Part shown: piece after piece, positions 6,947 to 14,762 of the stretch
How positions within the stretch are numbered: position 1 is the stretch's first letter
Layout of the letters: the number at the start of each line of letters is the position of its first letter
Translations under genes and position numbers: made by a program
Notes under the pieces: generated by a model
Databases searched by the model: none
The model's input: only the letters and a program-made list of their open reading frames with translations
What the model was told of the DNA's origin: nothing
Assembly: GCA_019873735.1 (NCBI GenBank)
Contig: JAIOAQ010000025.1
Coordinates: forward strand, 1 to 47,445
From: Chloroflexota bacterium
GTDB lineage: Bacteria; Chloroflexota; Anaerolineae; Anaerolineales; Villigracilaceae
Length of the DNA stretch: 47,445 nucleotides
Direction: 5' to 3'

Positions 6947-8335
6947 ATGCAAAAAATCACCTTCCCCACCGACTTCATCTGGGGCGTAGCCGCCTCGGCC
7001 TACCAAATCGAGGGCGCCTGGAACGAGGACGGCAAAGGCGTCTCCATCTGGGACACCTTCGTCCACACCCCCGGCAAAATCGTCAACGGCGAGACCGGCG
7101 ACGTGGCTGTGGATCACTACCATCGCTACAAAGAGGACGTGGCATTAATGGCGGAACTGGGTCTCCGCCATTATCGTTTTTCCACCGCCTGGACCCGCAT
7201 GCTGCCCGACGGCACCGGCACGGTCAACCCGAAAGGTTTCGCCTTCTACGACCGGCTGATTGACACCCTGCTGAAGCACAAAATCGAACCCTATCTCTGC
7301 CTCTTCCACTGGGACCTGCCGCAGGCGCTGCAAGACAAGGGCGGCTGGCCAAAACGCGAGACGGCCTACGCATTTGCCGAGTACGCCCGCCTGGTGACCA
7401 AACACTTCGGCGACCGGCTGAACGCCATCTTCACCCACAACGAGCCCTGGGTCTCGGCCTTTGTGGGTCACTTTCTCGGCGACCACGCCCCCGGACAGAA
7501 AGACCTGGGCGCGGCGCTGCGGGCGCAGCATCACATCCTCCTCTCGCACGGACTGGCCGCCGAGGCGATCCGCGCCGAAGCCCGCAGGCCGATCAAAATC
7601 GGCATCACTCTCAACCTGACGCCGGTCTATCCGGCCAGCGATTCGAAGCGCGACCTCGAGGCTGCCACCCGCGTGGACGCCATTATGAACCGCATCGTGC
7701 TCGACCCGCTGCTCAAAGGCACAACCCCGATGCAGGAGTTTGCCCTGGTCAAGCCGTTCATCCGCGGGCTGATCCAGCCCGGCGACCTGGAGAAAATCCG
7801 CAGCCTCGACCTGCTGGGCGTGAACTACTACTCGCGGGCGGTGATGAAGCACTCGAACAAAATTCCTGTCGTCAACGTGGAACAGGTGCATCCCGAAGGC
7901 AACGAGTATTCGGGCATGTGGGAAATCTTCCCCGAAGGCCTCTACGCCCTGCTGACCCGCATCCACAAGGACTATCTCTCCCCTCTCCCCGCGGGAGAGG
8001 GGCCAGGGGTGAGGGCACCCGACCTGCTCATCACCGAGAACGGCGTCCCCGTGCCGGACGGGCTGGACTTCGACGGCCGCGTCCGCGACGAGCGGCGCAT
8101 CCGCTACCTGAAGAATCACCTCTACCAGGCCTGGCGCGCCATGCAAGACGGCGTGCCGCTGAAAGGCTACTTCCACTGGTCGTTCATGGACAACTTCGAA
8201 TGGTCGCTGGGCTACGGTCAGCGCTTCGGGCTGGTCTATGTGGACTACGCCACCCAAAAGCGGACGGTCAAGGATAGCGGCCGCTGGTTCGCGGAGGTGA
8301 TTAGGGCGAATGGTTTCGAGTATAGCCACGAATGA
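6947..8335 (+). CDS. Glycoside hydrolase family 1 beta-glucosidase/beta-glycosidase
   Basis: A 462-residue cytoplasmic retaining beta-glycosidase of normal GH1 length (about 440-480). The N-terminal FPTDFIWGVAASAYQIEGAW is the family signature. The acid/base is Glu166 in HNEPW and the nucleophile is Glu364 in LLITENG. The C-terminal aglycone loop FMDNFEWSLGYGQRFGLVYVDY is intact. It likely hydrolyses cellobiose or other beta-glucosides or beta-galactosides. ATG 6947 has GAGGTG 6 nt upstream and a TTGACA/CAAAAT promoter. Two oddities: a GC-rich palindromic repeat adds 15 residues (344-358, LSPLPAGEGPGVRAP) directly before the nucleophile strand, and the last codons plus the stop lie in the left inverted repeat of the following element. 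Activity despite the insert is inferred from all catalytic motifs being kept. Confidence 0.92.
   Translation: MQKITFPTDFIWGVAASAYQIEGAWNEDGKGVSIWDTFVHTPGKIVNGETGDVAVDHYHRYKEDVALMAELGLRHYRFSTAWTRMLPDGTGTVNPKGFAFYDRLIDTLLKHKIEPYLCLFHWDLPQALQDKGGWPKRETAYAFAEYARLVTKHFGDRLNAIFTHNEPWVSAFVGHFLGDHAPGQKDLGAALRAQHHILLSHGLAAEAIRAEARRPIKIGITLNLTPVYPASDSKRDLEAATRVDAIMNRIVLDPLLKGTTPMQEFALVKPFIRGLIQPGDLEKIRSLDLLGVNYYSRAVMKHSNKIPVVNVEQVHPEGNEYSGMWEIFPEGLYALLTRIHKDYLSPLPAGEGPGVRAPDLLITENGVPVPDGLDFDGRVRDERRIRYLKNHLYQAWRAMQDGVPLKGYFHWSFMDNFEWSLGYGQRFGLVYVDYATQKRTVKDSGRWFAEVIRANGFEYSHE
7976..8020. repeat. In-frame GC-rich palindrome, family 2, copy 2
   Basis: CCCCTCTCCCC-GC-GGGAGAGGGG followed by AGGGGTGAGGG, with a degenerate left outer arm. 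It encodes residues 344-358 of the GH1 enzyme. Confidence 0.88.
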
Positions 8336-8780
8336 GACGAATGAGCACGAAATTTCAAAGGAGGTGCGAATGGCTGAAATATTGTTCAAGGAGTTGTCCT
8401 ACGCAATTGTGGGTGCAGCGATGGATGTGCATAAGATTCTCGGCGGAGGATTTCTTGAGGCCATTTACCAGGCTGCCCTGGAACACGAACTGACCTTGCG
8501 GAAAATACCCTTCGAAAAACAAGTCCGCCTGCCTGTCACCTATAAAGGCGTATTGCTCGGTGAGTATGTGGCAGATTTTGTGATTGACGGCAAAATTATT
8601 GTGGAAATCAAGGCCGTCTCGCAGTTGAACGCGGCTCATGAAGCGCAGGCAATGCATTACCTTGCCGCAACCGGCCAACGCCTCGCCATCCTGCTCAATT
8701 TCGGCAGTCAAAAACTGGAACAGCGGCGCATCGTCCGCTGAGAATTTCAAAGTTTCGTATAATTCGTGTCATTCGTGGCT
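8324..8780. mobile_element. Candidate element: GxxExxY gene within terminal inverted repeats
   Basis: The left arm AGCCACGAATGAGACGAAT (from 8324) matches the reverse complement of the right arm ending at 8780 at 18 of 19 positions. The 10-bp sequence AATTTCAAAG occurs as a direct repeat at 8351-8360 and 8743-8752, closely bracketing the small gene. No transposase is present. This may be a mobile unit, or a gene captured between common ATTCGTG-type repeats. Confidence 0.45.
8370..8741 (+). CDS. GxxExxY protein (PDDEXK-like nuclease fold)
   Basis: A 123-residue protein matching the GxxExxY family (small PDDEXK_3-type putative nucleases). Visible features are the motif GGGFLEAIYQAAL (G-x-x-E-x-x-Y), followed by EYVADFVIDGKIIVEIKAV, where D and E-x-K form the nuclease-like core. 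It ends with LAILLNFG, a conserved tail. Function is not established experimentally as far as I know; DNA cleavage is inferred from the fold. ATG 8370 has a perfect AAAGGAGGTG just upstream; the longer reading from 8310 would overlap the GH1 gene. The gene is bracketed by inverted and direct repeats (8324-8360, 8742-8780), suggesting that it is mobile with them. It lies between a GH1 and a flippase gene without functional relation. Confidence 0.85.
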   Translation: MAEILFKELSYAIVGAAMDVHKILGGGFLEAIYQAALEHELTLRKIPFEKQVRLPVTYKGVLLGEYVADFVIDGKIIVEIKAVSQLNAAHEAQAMHYLAATGQRLAILLNFGSQKLEQRRIVR

Positions 8781-8794
8781 AAAAAGGATTCCTC

Positions 8795-11314
8795 ATGCGC
8801 AAACTCATCCTCCCCCTCCTCCTCTTCGCCCTCCTCTTCCTCACCGTCTCGCCTGCCGCCGCGGACTCGTCCCTGCGCGTCTACTACGCCGGCGAGCAGG
8901 GCAGCGTGACGACCGCTCTGCGCTTGGCGGATTTTTCCCTCGTGGACGATCCCGCCCAGGCCGACGTGCTCGTCCTCAACGGCGTCATCCCCGACCCGGC
9001 CGCGGCCGCCGCCCAGGTCGAACGCGGCGCCGGTCTGGTGCTGATTCTCGGCCCGGCCCTCACCGCCGCCGACGTGGAAACCGTCACCGGCGTCCCGCTC
9101 ACGCTCACGCCACGCAGCGAAGCCGTCAGCCCGGTTGAGTTGAGCGTGGACGATTCACTCGTCCGCGACATCATCTGGAACGGCGCGCCGCAGGTGCGCG
9201 ACCGCTTCGAGGTCCAGACGCCCGTCTCCTCCGTCCAGCCGCTGGTCGCCGCCTACGAGACCGGCGAATGGCTGCTCTGGCAGGCCCGGCCGGGAGTCTA
9301 CGTCTTCAACGTCTTCCTGGACGAGGTCAATCCGCAGATTCAGGAATGGGCCTACTACAACTATCTCATCTACCACCTAGTCGAGCGCGCCGCCGGGCAG
9401 ACGCCGCTCTCCTTTGCCGATTACCCGGCCTCGCCCGTCCCGCACGCACGCGAACGCAACCTCCTCTTCATCATCATGGCGCTCCTGCTGCTCACGGTGA
9501 CGGTGGTCTTCACCCTGGTGCGGCGCTACAGCCTGCGTCACCCCGAAGCGCTGGAGCAGATCGTCGCCGACCGCAGCCGGTTCGAGGTCCGCGAAGAGCA
9601 GACGGAGTGGTCGCAGGTCGGCTTCCATCGTCCGCTTTCGGGCTTCCTGGTGGCGCTGGGGATGGGGCTGGTGCTGTTCATCCCGCTCATCATCTACCAG
9701 AATCTCGTCCTGCCGGTCTACATTTTGCCTTCGGCCCAGGCGCTGGGCATCTGGGGGCGGGTGACGCAGTTCTTCGCCCTGGCCTGGCAGTTCTTCGACA
9801 TGGGCACCAGCGAAGCCTACATCAAGTTCCTGGCGCAGTACCGCGTCCACGACCCGAAGCGCGGCGTCAAATACGGGCAGATGTTCGTCTGGTGGCAGGC
9901 GCTTTCGGGCGCGGTGCAGGTGGCGCTGGTGGTGGCGGTGGCCAGCACGCTGGCACCCAAATCGGCCTACGCCCTCTACGCCTGGAGCGTCATCATCCAC
10001 TCGTTCATCCAAATCCCCGGCTTTTATCAGGTCATGCGCCACTCGTTCAACGGCCTGCAGCGCGGCGACTACTCGCGCATCCTGGACGTTTTCCTGACCA
10101 TGATCCCGATGGTTGTCCAGCCGCTGTTCGTCGGCCTGATGTATGCCTGGGGCAAGGCCAACCCGGCCATGGGCGGGGCGATGGGCGGACTGCTCGGCCT
10201 GGGGATGGCCGCCTACGCCGCCGAACTGGGCGCCTTCCTGCTCGGTCTCTACCTGTACCGACGGCTGGGCTACAACGCCCGCGTCCTCTTCCTGGCCCAC
10301 TTCGACTGGGACACGATCAAGACCGGCTTCAAATTCGGTTTCTTCGGCATGCTCGGCTCAATTGCCTGGGCGCTCGGTCAGGCCGCCGAAATCGCCATCA
10401 CCCAGGCGCGGCTGATCAACTACGCCGAAATCTGGGGCAACTGGGGCCTGGCGCAGAACTTCGTCTTTGCCTTCAACGTCGCCTCCACGCTCTTCGACGG
10501 GGCGATGGCCTCGATCTCGGAGGCGATTTCGAACGGCAAACGCATCCTCAGCCAGTACTACTCGGTGATGATGTACAAATACGGCGGGATGATTTCCGCC
10601 TTCCCGGGCGCGGTGCTGCTGGCCGTGGCCGACCGTTTCATCCTGGGCGCTTCGGGGCCGGAATTCGCGCGCGGCGCGCTCTACGTCATCCCGCTTGCCA
10701 TCTGGGGCGCGATCCAGTACCCCTCCTGGCTGGGCGACCAGGTGCAACTCGGCTCGAACCGGCCGTATCTCAAGTCGGCGCTGGTCTTCGGGGAACAGGT
10801 GCTGCGCGTCATCCTGGCGCTGTTTCTCGTCGGCCGCTTCCAGATCACCGGTCTGATCATCGCCTATTTCATCGCCCTGCTGACCAAAGACATCGTCGCC
10901 TACTTCGTCAACCACAAGACCTGCTTCCCGCAGCGTTTTTACTTCTGGCAATCGCTCGCCGCGCCGCTGCTGGCCGGCGCCACTCACTGGGCGCTCCTGC
11001 GCTGGCTGACCGGCTACATCTGGCAGGCCGACCAGATTTCCAGCGTGCTGATCTTCTTCATCGGCGTGCTGCCGTCGTTCCCGGTCTACCTGTTCCTCTA
11101 CGGCCTCTTCGGCGGCTGGGACAAGGCGACCCTGGACGAATTCAAACTTGCCGCCGGCCTGACCGGCTTCGTCCGCCCGCTGGCCTGGGTGATGTGGGCC
11201 TCCACCGCCCTGGGAGCGCGCCTCAGCCCGCTGACCGGCCGCTTCCCGATCACCAACCGCGCCGCCGCCATGGAAGAAGCCCGCGCCCTGACCGAGGAGA
11301 AGGTCAAACTGTAA
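8795..11314 (+). CDS. Fused extracytoplasmic domain plus MOP-superfamily flippase-like membrane protein
   Basis: An 839-residue protein. Residues 1-23 are a signal peptide. About 24-205 form a soluble extracytoplasmic domain with alternating beta/alpha pattern (LRVYYAGEQGSV, ADVLVLNGVIPD, GAGLVLILGPAL), resembling a GATase-like fold. A TM helix (about 222-243) and a short cytoplasmic segment follow. The rest (about 270-815) has at least 12 TM helices with sequence character of polysaccharide flippases (LPVYILPSAQALGIWGRVTQ, HSFNGLQRGDYSRI). Likely role: export of a lipid-linked glycan. The fusion is unusual, because flippases of this superfamily are about 450-500 residues and lack such a domain. 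The ribosome site AAAAAGGA lies at the end of the right inverted repeat of the preceding element. Its neighbours GH1 and GH38 suggest a glycan context. Confidence 0.7.
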   Translation: MRKLILPLLLFALLFLTVSPAAADSSLRVYYAGEQGSVTTALRLADFSLVDDPAQADVLVLNGVIPDPAAAAAQVERGAGLVLILGPALTAADVETVTGVPLTLTPRSEAVSPVELSVDDSLVRDIIWNGAPQVRDRFEVQTPVSSVQPLVAAYETGEWLLWQARPGVYVFNVFLDEVNPQIQEWAYYNYLIYHLVERAAGQTPLSFADYPASPVPHARERNLLFIIMALLLLTVTVVFTLVRRYSLRHPEALEQIVADRSRFEVREEQTEWSQVGFHRPLSGFLVALGMGLVLFIPLIIYQNLVLPVYILPSAQALGIWGRVTQFFALAWQFFDMGTSEAYIKFLAQYRVHDPKRGVKYGQMFVWWQALSGAVQVALVVAVASTLAPKSAYALYAWSVIIHSFIQIPGFYQVMRHSFNGLQRGDYSRILDVFLTMIPMVVQPLFVGLMYAWGKANPAMGGAMGGLLGLGMAAYAAELGAFLLGLYLYRRLGYNARVLFLAHFDWDTIKTGFKFGFFGMLGSIAWALGQAAEIAITQARLINYAEIWGNWGLAQNFVFAFNVASTLFDGAMASISEAISNGKRILSQYYSVMMYKYGGMISAFPGAVLLAVADRFILGASGPEFARGALYVIPLAIWGAIQYPSWLGDQVQLGSNRPYLKSALVFGEQVLRVILALFLVGRFQITGLIIAYFIALLTKDIVAYFVNHKTCFPQRFYFWQSLAAPLLAGATHWALLRWLTGYIWQADQISSVLIFFIGVLPSFPVYLFLYGLFGGWDKATLDEFKLAAGLTGFVRPLAWVMWASTALGARLSPLTGRFPITNRAAAMEEARALTEEKVKL

Positions 11315-11335
11315 TTCTCCTCTCGAAATCTGTTG

Positions 11336-11555
11336 GTCTACTGCAAAAACAGAAAATCTCAACGCAAAGCCGCCAGGGCGCAACGCAAAGACGCCAGGGC
11401 GCAAAGAAAATGAAATTTCGAATGCAAAATCTTTGGTTTTCGGTTTTGGATAATGTCTGGCGCGAATGTAGGACAAGTCTTAAGACTTGTCCTACTACAG
11501 AAAAACCTTGGCGGCTTTGCGCCCTTGCGTTAGAAACACCCTTTTTGCAGTAGAC
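11336..11555. mobile_element. MITE-like nested inverted-repeat element
   Basis: Exact 14-bp terminal inverted repeats: GTCTACTGCAAAAA at 11336-11349 and TTTTTGCAGTAGAC at 11542-11555. Inside, AACGCAAAGCCGCCAGGGCG (from 11361) faces its near complement in TTGGCGGCTTTGCGCCCTTG (11508-11527). At the centre is a perfect 28-bp palindrome (11468-11495; half GTAGGACAAGTCTT). The whole 220 bp can fold as one long hairpin. No reading frame and no transposase are present. Target-site duplication is not evident. Confidence 0.6.
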
Positions 11556-11589
11556 TCATCCGTGCCAATCTGTGGCTGAAAAGGACCCT

Positions 11590-14562
11590 ATGACCACCCT
11601 CCACCTCATCTCTCACACCCACTGGGACCGCGAATGGTATCGCACCTTCCAGCAATTCCGTCTGCGCCTCGTCCATCTGATTGACGGCCTGCTCCACCTG
11701 CTGGACAGCGACCGCAATTTCAAGTATTTCATGCTCGACGGCCAGACCATCGTCCTGGAAGACTACCTGGAAATGCGCCCCGAAAACGAGGACAAACTGC
11801 GCCGCTACATCCGCGAGGGACGCATCCTCATCGGTCCCTGGTACATCCTGCCGGACGAGTTCCTCGTCAGCCCCGAAGCCACCCTCCGCAACCTGCTGAC
11901 CGGCGACCAGGTCTGCCGCCGCTTCGGGCCGAAGATGCGCGTCGGCTACATCCCCGACCCGTTCGGTCACATCGGCCAGATGCCGCAAATCCTGCAAGGC
12001 TTCGGCATTCACACCGCCTGCGTCCAGCGCGGCCTTGCGGACGAAGGCTGCGAATTCTGGTGGGAAGCGCCGGACGGCTCGCGCGTTTTCATGGCCTACC
12101 TGCGCGACGGCTACGGCAACGCCGCCGGCCTGCCCACCGCCGAGCCGGAGCGTTTCATCGCCGAAGTCAAACGCCTGCGCAATTCGCTCCTGCCGCACTC
12201 GTTTTCGGGCAAGCACCTCCTGCTCATGCACGGCACCGACCACATGGAACCGCCGCCCGATACCGGCCGCGCCATCGCCGCGGCGCGCGGCCAACTGGAC
12301 GGCGACGAACTCATCCACTCCACCCTGCCCGACTACCTGACCGCCGTCCAGGCCAGCCTCAAACGCGAGCACCTGCCCACCGTGCGCGGCGAACTGCGCG
12401 CCTGCAAGCGTTCCCACCTGCTGCCCGGCGTCCTCTCCGCCCGCATGTGGATCAAACAGCGCAACCGCGCCTGCGAAACCCTGCTCGAAAAATGGGCCGA
12501 ACCGTTTTCCACGTTCGCTGCACTCACGGCCACAGACCACGGACCGCAGTCTATCGTCCATCGTCCATCGTCCATCCTCCGCCAGGCCTGGCGTCTCCTC
12601 ATGCAGTGCCACCCCCACGACTCCATCTGCGGCTGCTCGATTGACCAGGTCCACGACGAAATGAAACCGCGCTTCGACCAGGTGGAGCAAATCGGCGAAG
12701 AAATCACCCGCCAAAGCCTCGACCTCCTCGCCGCAAATATCAACACCAATCCTCAATCAACAATCAACAATCCTCAATCCTCAATCCTGGTTTTCAACCC
12801 CCACTCCTTCCCCCGCACCGACACCGTCACCGTCGAAGTGGAAAGCCCGGCCGAATTCGACCTGCGCGACGAAAGCGGAGCGGCCATCCCCTACGAGACC
12901 GAGGGCCTGGGCAGCCGCGAACTCGTCCACGCCGAAATGACCGCCGCCGAACTGGGCAGCCTCTACGGCAACATCCGCGGCGGCCGCGTCATGGGCCTCT
13001 CCATCCTGGGCGTCGCCGTCGAACGCCGCGGCGAGACCGTCCACCTGACCGCCCGCGTCAGCGAGATTCGTCCTCCCGACCTGGAAGCCTGGCAGCGCAG
13101 CATCGCCGAAATCGAAACCCTGCTGGCCGACCCGACCGTGCGCACCTTCCGCATCCGCGCCCTCTCCAGCGACGCCGTCCGCATCACCTTCACCGCCGCC
13201 GACGTCCCCAGCCTGGGCTGGAAAACCTTCTACCTGACGCCCCGCCCGGCCGCCGAAACCGCTCCCGCCCGCCTGCCGGCCCTGGCGCGCCTCCTCCTGC
13301 CGCTGGCCAAACTGCCCCTGGCGCAGAAACTGGCCGCCCGTCCGCGCCGCGCCCGCCCGCCCTACCGCATCGAAAACGAATTCCTGCTCGCCGAAGTCGC
13401 CCAAGACGGCAGCCTGACCGTCACCGACAAAGCGAGCGGACAGACCTACCGCGGCCTGAACCGCTTCGTGGATGGCGGCGACGCTGGCGACGAGTACAAC
13501 TACGCCCCGCCCGCCGCCGACCGGTTGACTGCGGCGCGTTTAAAGGGCGTTTCGCTCCGCCGCGGCCCCGTCTGCCAAACCCTGACCCTCGACCTGGAAC
13601 TGCCCACCCCGGCCGCCCTCGCCCCCGACCGGAAATCGCGCGCCCGCGAGACCGTCCCCACCCGCATCATCTCCACCGTCAGCCTGGCCCGCGGTATCCC
13701 GCGCCTCGACATCCACACCGAAGTGGACAACCGCGCCCGCGACCATCGCCTGCGCGTCCACTTCCCGGCGCCGTTTGCCGTCGAAAAAGCCGAACACGAC
13801 GGGCACTTCGAGATCGTCGAGCGGCGCGTCGGCGTCCCGCCCTACGACGAGACCTGGGCCGAGCAGCCCCGGCCCGAGGTCCCGCAGCGGGCGTTTACCT
13901 CCATCAGCGACGGCCGTCAGCGCCTGACGGTCGCCAACCGCGGCCTGCCGGAGGTTGAGGTAATTTCGGGACTCCGAAGTCTCCAGACTTCGGAGACTTT
14001 GGAGACTTCGGGCAGCGAAATCGCCTTGACCCTCTTGCGCTGCGTCGGCTGGCTCTCGCGGGACGACTTTTCCACCCGCCGCGGCCACGCCGGCCCGATG
14101 CTCAAAACCCCCGGCGCGCAGATGCTCGGCCGATGGGCGTTCGACTACTCGGTTATCGTTGGGCAGGATTCCATCCCGCCCGCCGGACGGGATAAAATCC
14201 AGGCCTACGAGCAGGCCTGGGGCTTCGAGGCCCCCCTGCGGGCCGTCTTCAGCGACCTGCACACCGGGGCGCTGCCGCCGAGCGGCTCGTTCGTCGCCGT
14301 CTCGCCGCGCGGCTTCCTCGTCAGCGCGGTCAAAGAGAGCGAAGACGGCGGCGGCTGGCTGGTGCGCGGCTGGAACGCGAGCGGGCGCGAGGTCCAGGCC
14401 ACGCTGCGCCCCTGGCACGCCGTCAAAAAGGCCGAGCGCGTCAACCTGGCAGAAGAGACACTGCACACCATCCGGCCCGAAAAAGACGGTACTGTTACGG
14501 CAATGCTGAAAGGCTTTGAGATTCTCTCGCTGCGCTTTGCAAGCCCGGGAAAAACCGGTTAG
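11590..14562 (+). CDS. Glycoside hydrolase family 38 alpha-mannosidase
   Basis: A 990-residue GH38 enzyme, normal for bacterial cytosolic forms (850-1050). It is a Zn-dependent retaining alpha-mannosidase. The zinc and substrate motif HTHWDREWY is at residues 8-16, nucleophile Asp123 is in YIPDPFGH, and zinc ligands are in CHPHDSICG (about 340-348). C-terminal beta domains include RIENEFLLAEV, GDEYNYAPP and PRLDIHTEVDN. ATG 11590 is used, with AAGGA a few nt upstream in a repeat remnant (GTGGCTGAAAAGGA). Three repeat-derived segments lie in frame: about residues 315-330 (GPQSIVHRPSSIL), 386-400 (NPQSTINNPQSSIL) and 793-808 (GLRSLQTSETLETSG). Frame and catalytic motifs survive. A terminator and a tRNA follow. 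Probably acts on alpha-mannosides or mannosylglycerate-like substrates; specificity is unknown. Confidence 0.92.
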   Translation: MTTLHLISHTHWDREWYRTFQQFRLRLVHLIDGLLHLLDSDRNFKYFMLDGQTIVLEDYLEMRPENEDKLRRYIREGRILIGPWYILPDEFLVSPEATLRNLLTGDQVCRRFGPKMRVGYIPDPFGHIGQMPQILQGFGIHTACVQRGLADEGCEFWWEAPDGSRVFMAYLRDGYGNAAGLPTAEPERFIAEVKRLRNSLLPHSFSGKHLLLMHGTDHMEPPPDTGRAIAAARGQLDGDELIHSTLPDYLTAVQASLKREHLPTVRGELRACKRSHLLPGVLSARMWIKQRNRACETLLEKWAEPFSTFAALTATDHGPQSIVHRPSSILRQAWRLLMQCHPHDSICGCSIDQVHDEMKPRFDQVEQIGEEITRQSLDLLAANINTNPQSTINNPQSSILVFNPHSFPRTDTVTVEVESPAEFDLRDESGAAIPYETEGLGSRELVHAEMTAAELGSLYGNIRGGRVMGLSILGVAVERRGETVHLTARVSEIRPPDLEAWQRSIAEIETLLADPTVRTFRIRALSSDAVRITFTAADVPSLGWKTFYLTPRPAAETAPARLPALARLLLPLAKLPLAQKLAARPRRARPPYRIENEFLLAEVAQDGSLTVTDKASGQTYRGLNRFVDGGDAGDEYNYAPPAADRLTAARLKGVSLRRGPVCQTLTLDLELPTPAALAPDRKSRARETVPTRIISTVSLARGIPRLDIHTEVDNRARDHRLRVHFPAPFAVEKAEHDGHFEIVERRVGVPPYDETWAEQPRPEVPQRAFTSISDGRQRLTVANRGLPEVEVISGLRSLQTSETLETSGSEIALTLLRCVGWLSRDDFSTRRGHAGPMLKTPGAQMLGRWAFDYSVIVGQDSIPPAGRDKIQAYEQAWGFEAPLRAVFSDLHTGALPPSGSFVAVSPRGFLVSAVKESEDGGGWLVRGWNASGREVQATLRPWHAVKKAERVNLAEETLHTIRPEKDGTVTAMLKGFEILSLRFASPGKTG
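12534..12580. repeat. In-frame CATCGTC tandem repeat in the GH38 gene
   Basis: Four units of ATCGTCC/ATCCTCC follow ACCGCAGTCT. They encode SIVHRPSSIL-type residues just before the zinc-ligand region of the mannosidase. Confidence 0.7.
12746..12789. repeat. In-frame CAATCCT heptanucleotide repeat in the GH38 gene
   Basis: CCAATCCTCAATCAACAATC and following units are the reverse complement of the repeat at 1104-1170. The segment encodes NPQSTINNPQSSIL. Confidence 0.8.
13966..14011. repeat. In-frame GAAGTCT/AGACTTC palindrome in the GH38 gene
   Basis: A perfect palindrome CCGAAGTCT-CC-AGACTTCGG at 13974-13993 is followed by a second AGACTTTGGAGACTTCGG unit. It encodes LRSLQTSETLETSG. Confidence 0.75.
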
Positions 14563-14610
14563 CCCCCGCTTTTTAATCAGCAGCCGGGAGATCAACCTCC
14601 CGCTTGTAAG

Positions 14611-14642
14611 AAAAGCCGCCCTCGCGCGTGAGGGCGGCTTTT
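14611..14642. terminator. Bidirectional intrinsic terminator
   Basis: AAAAGCCGCCCTC (14611-14623), loop GCGCGT, GAGGGCGGCTTTT (14630-14642). The A-run and T-run flanks allow function in both directions, ending GH38 on plus and tRNA-Lys on minus. Confidence 0.85.
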
Positions 14643-14716
14643 GGTGACCGACCAGGGGCTCGAACCCTGAACCCACTGATTAAGAGTCAGTTGCTCTACC
14701 ATTGAGCTAGTCGGCC
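14642..14716 (-). tRNA. tRNA-Lys (CUU)
   Basis: The minus-strand transcript folds as a tRNA: acceptor GGCCGAC pairs with GTCGGTC, the anticodon stem ACTGA/TCAGT encloses the loop CTCTTAA (anticodon CTT), and the T-arm has GGTTCGAGCC. The CCA end is encoded and overlaps the terminator stem. Confidence 0.93.
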
Positions 14717-14762
14717 ATGCGGACGGTATTATACCGCAAAGGGAATCTATGTCAATGCAAAT

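Noticed and set aside
9268..11553. Long open frame (761 codons) on the plus strand overlapping the flippase gene
   Set aside because: It is Arg/Ala/Gly/Pro-rich shadow sequence of the GC-rich flippase gene in another frame, with no motif and no ribosome site.
11336..11555. Insertion sequence
   Set aside because: No transposase or reading frame fits within 220 bp. It is kept only as a MITE-like element.
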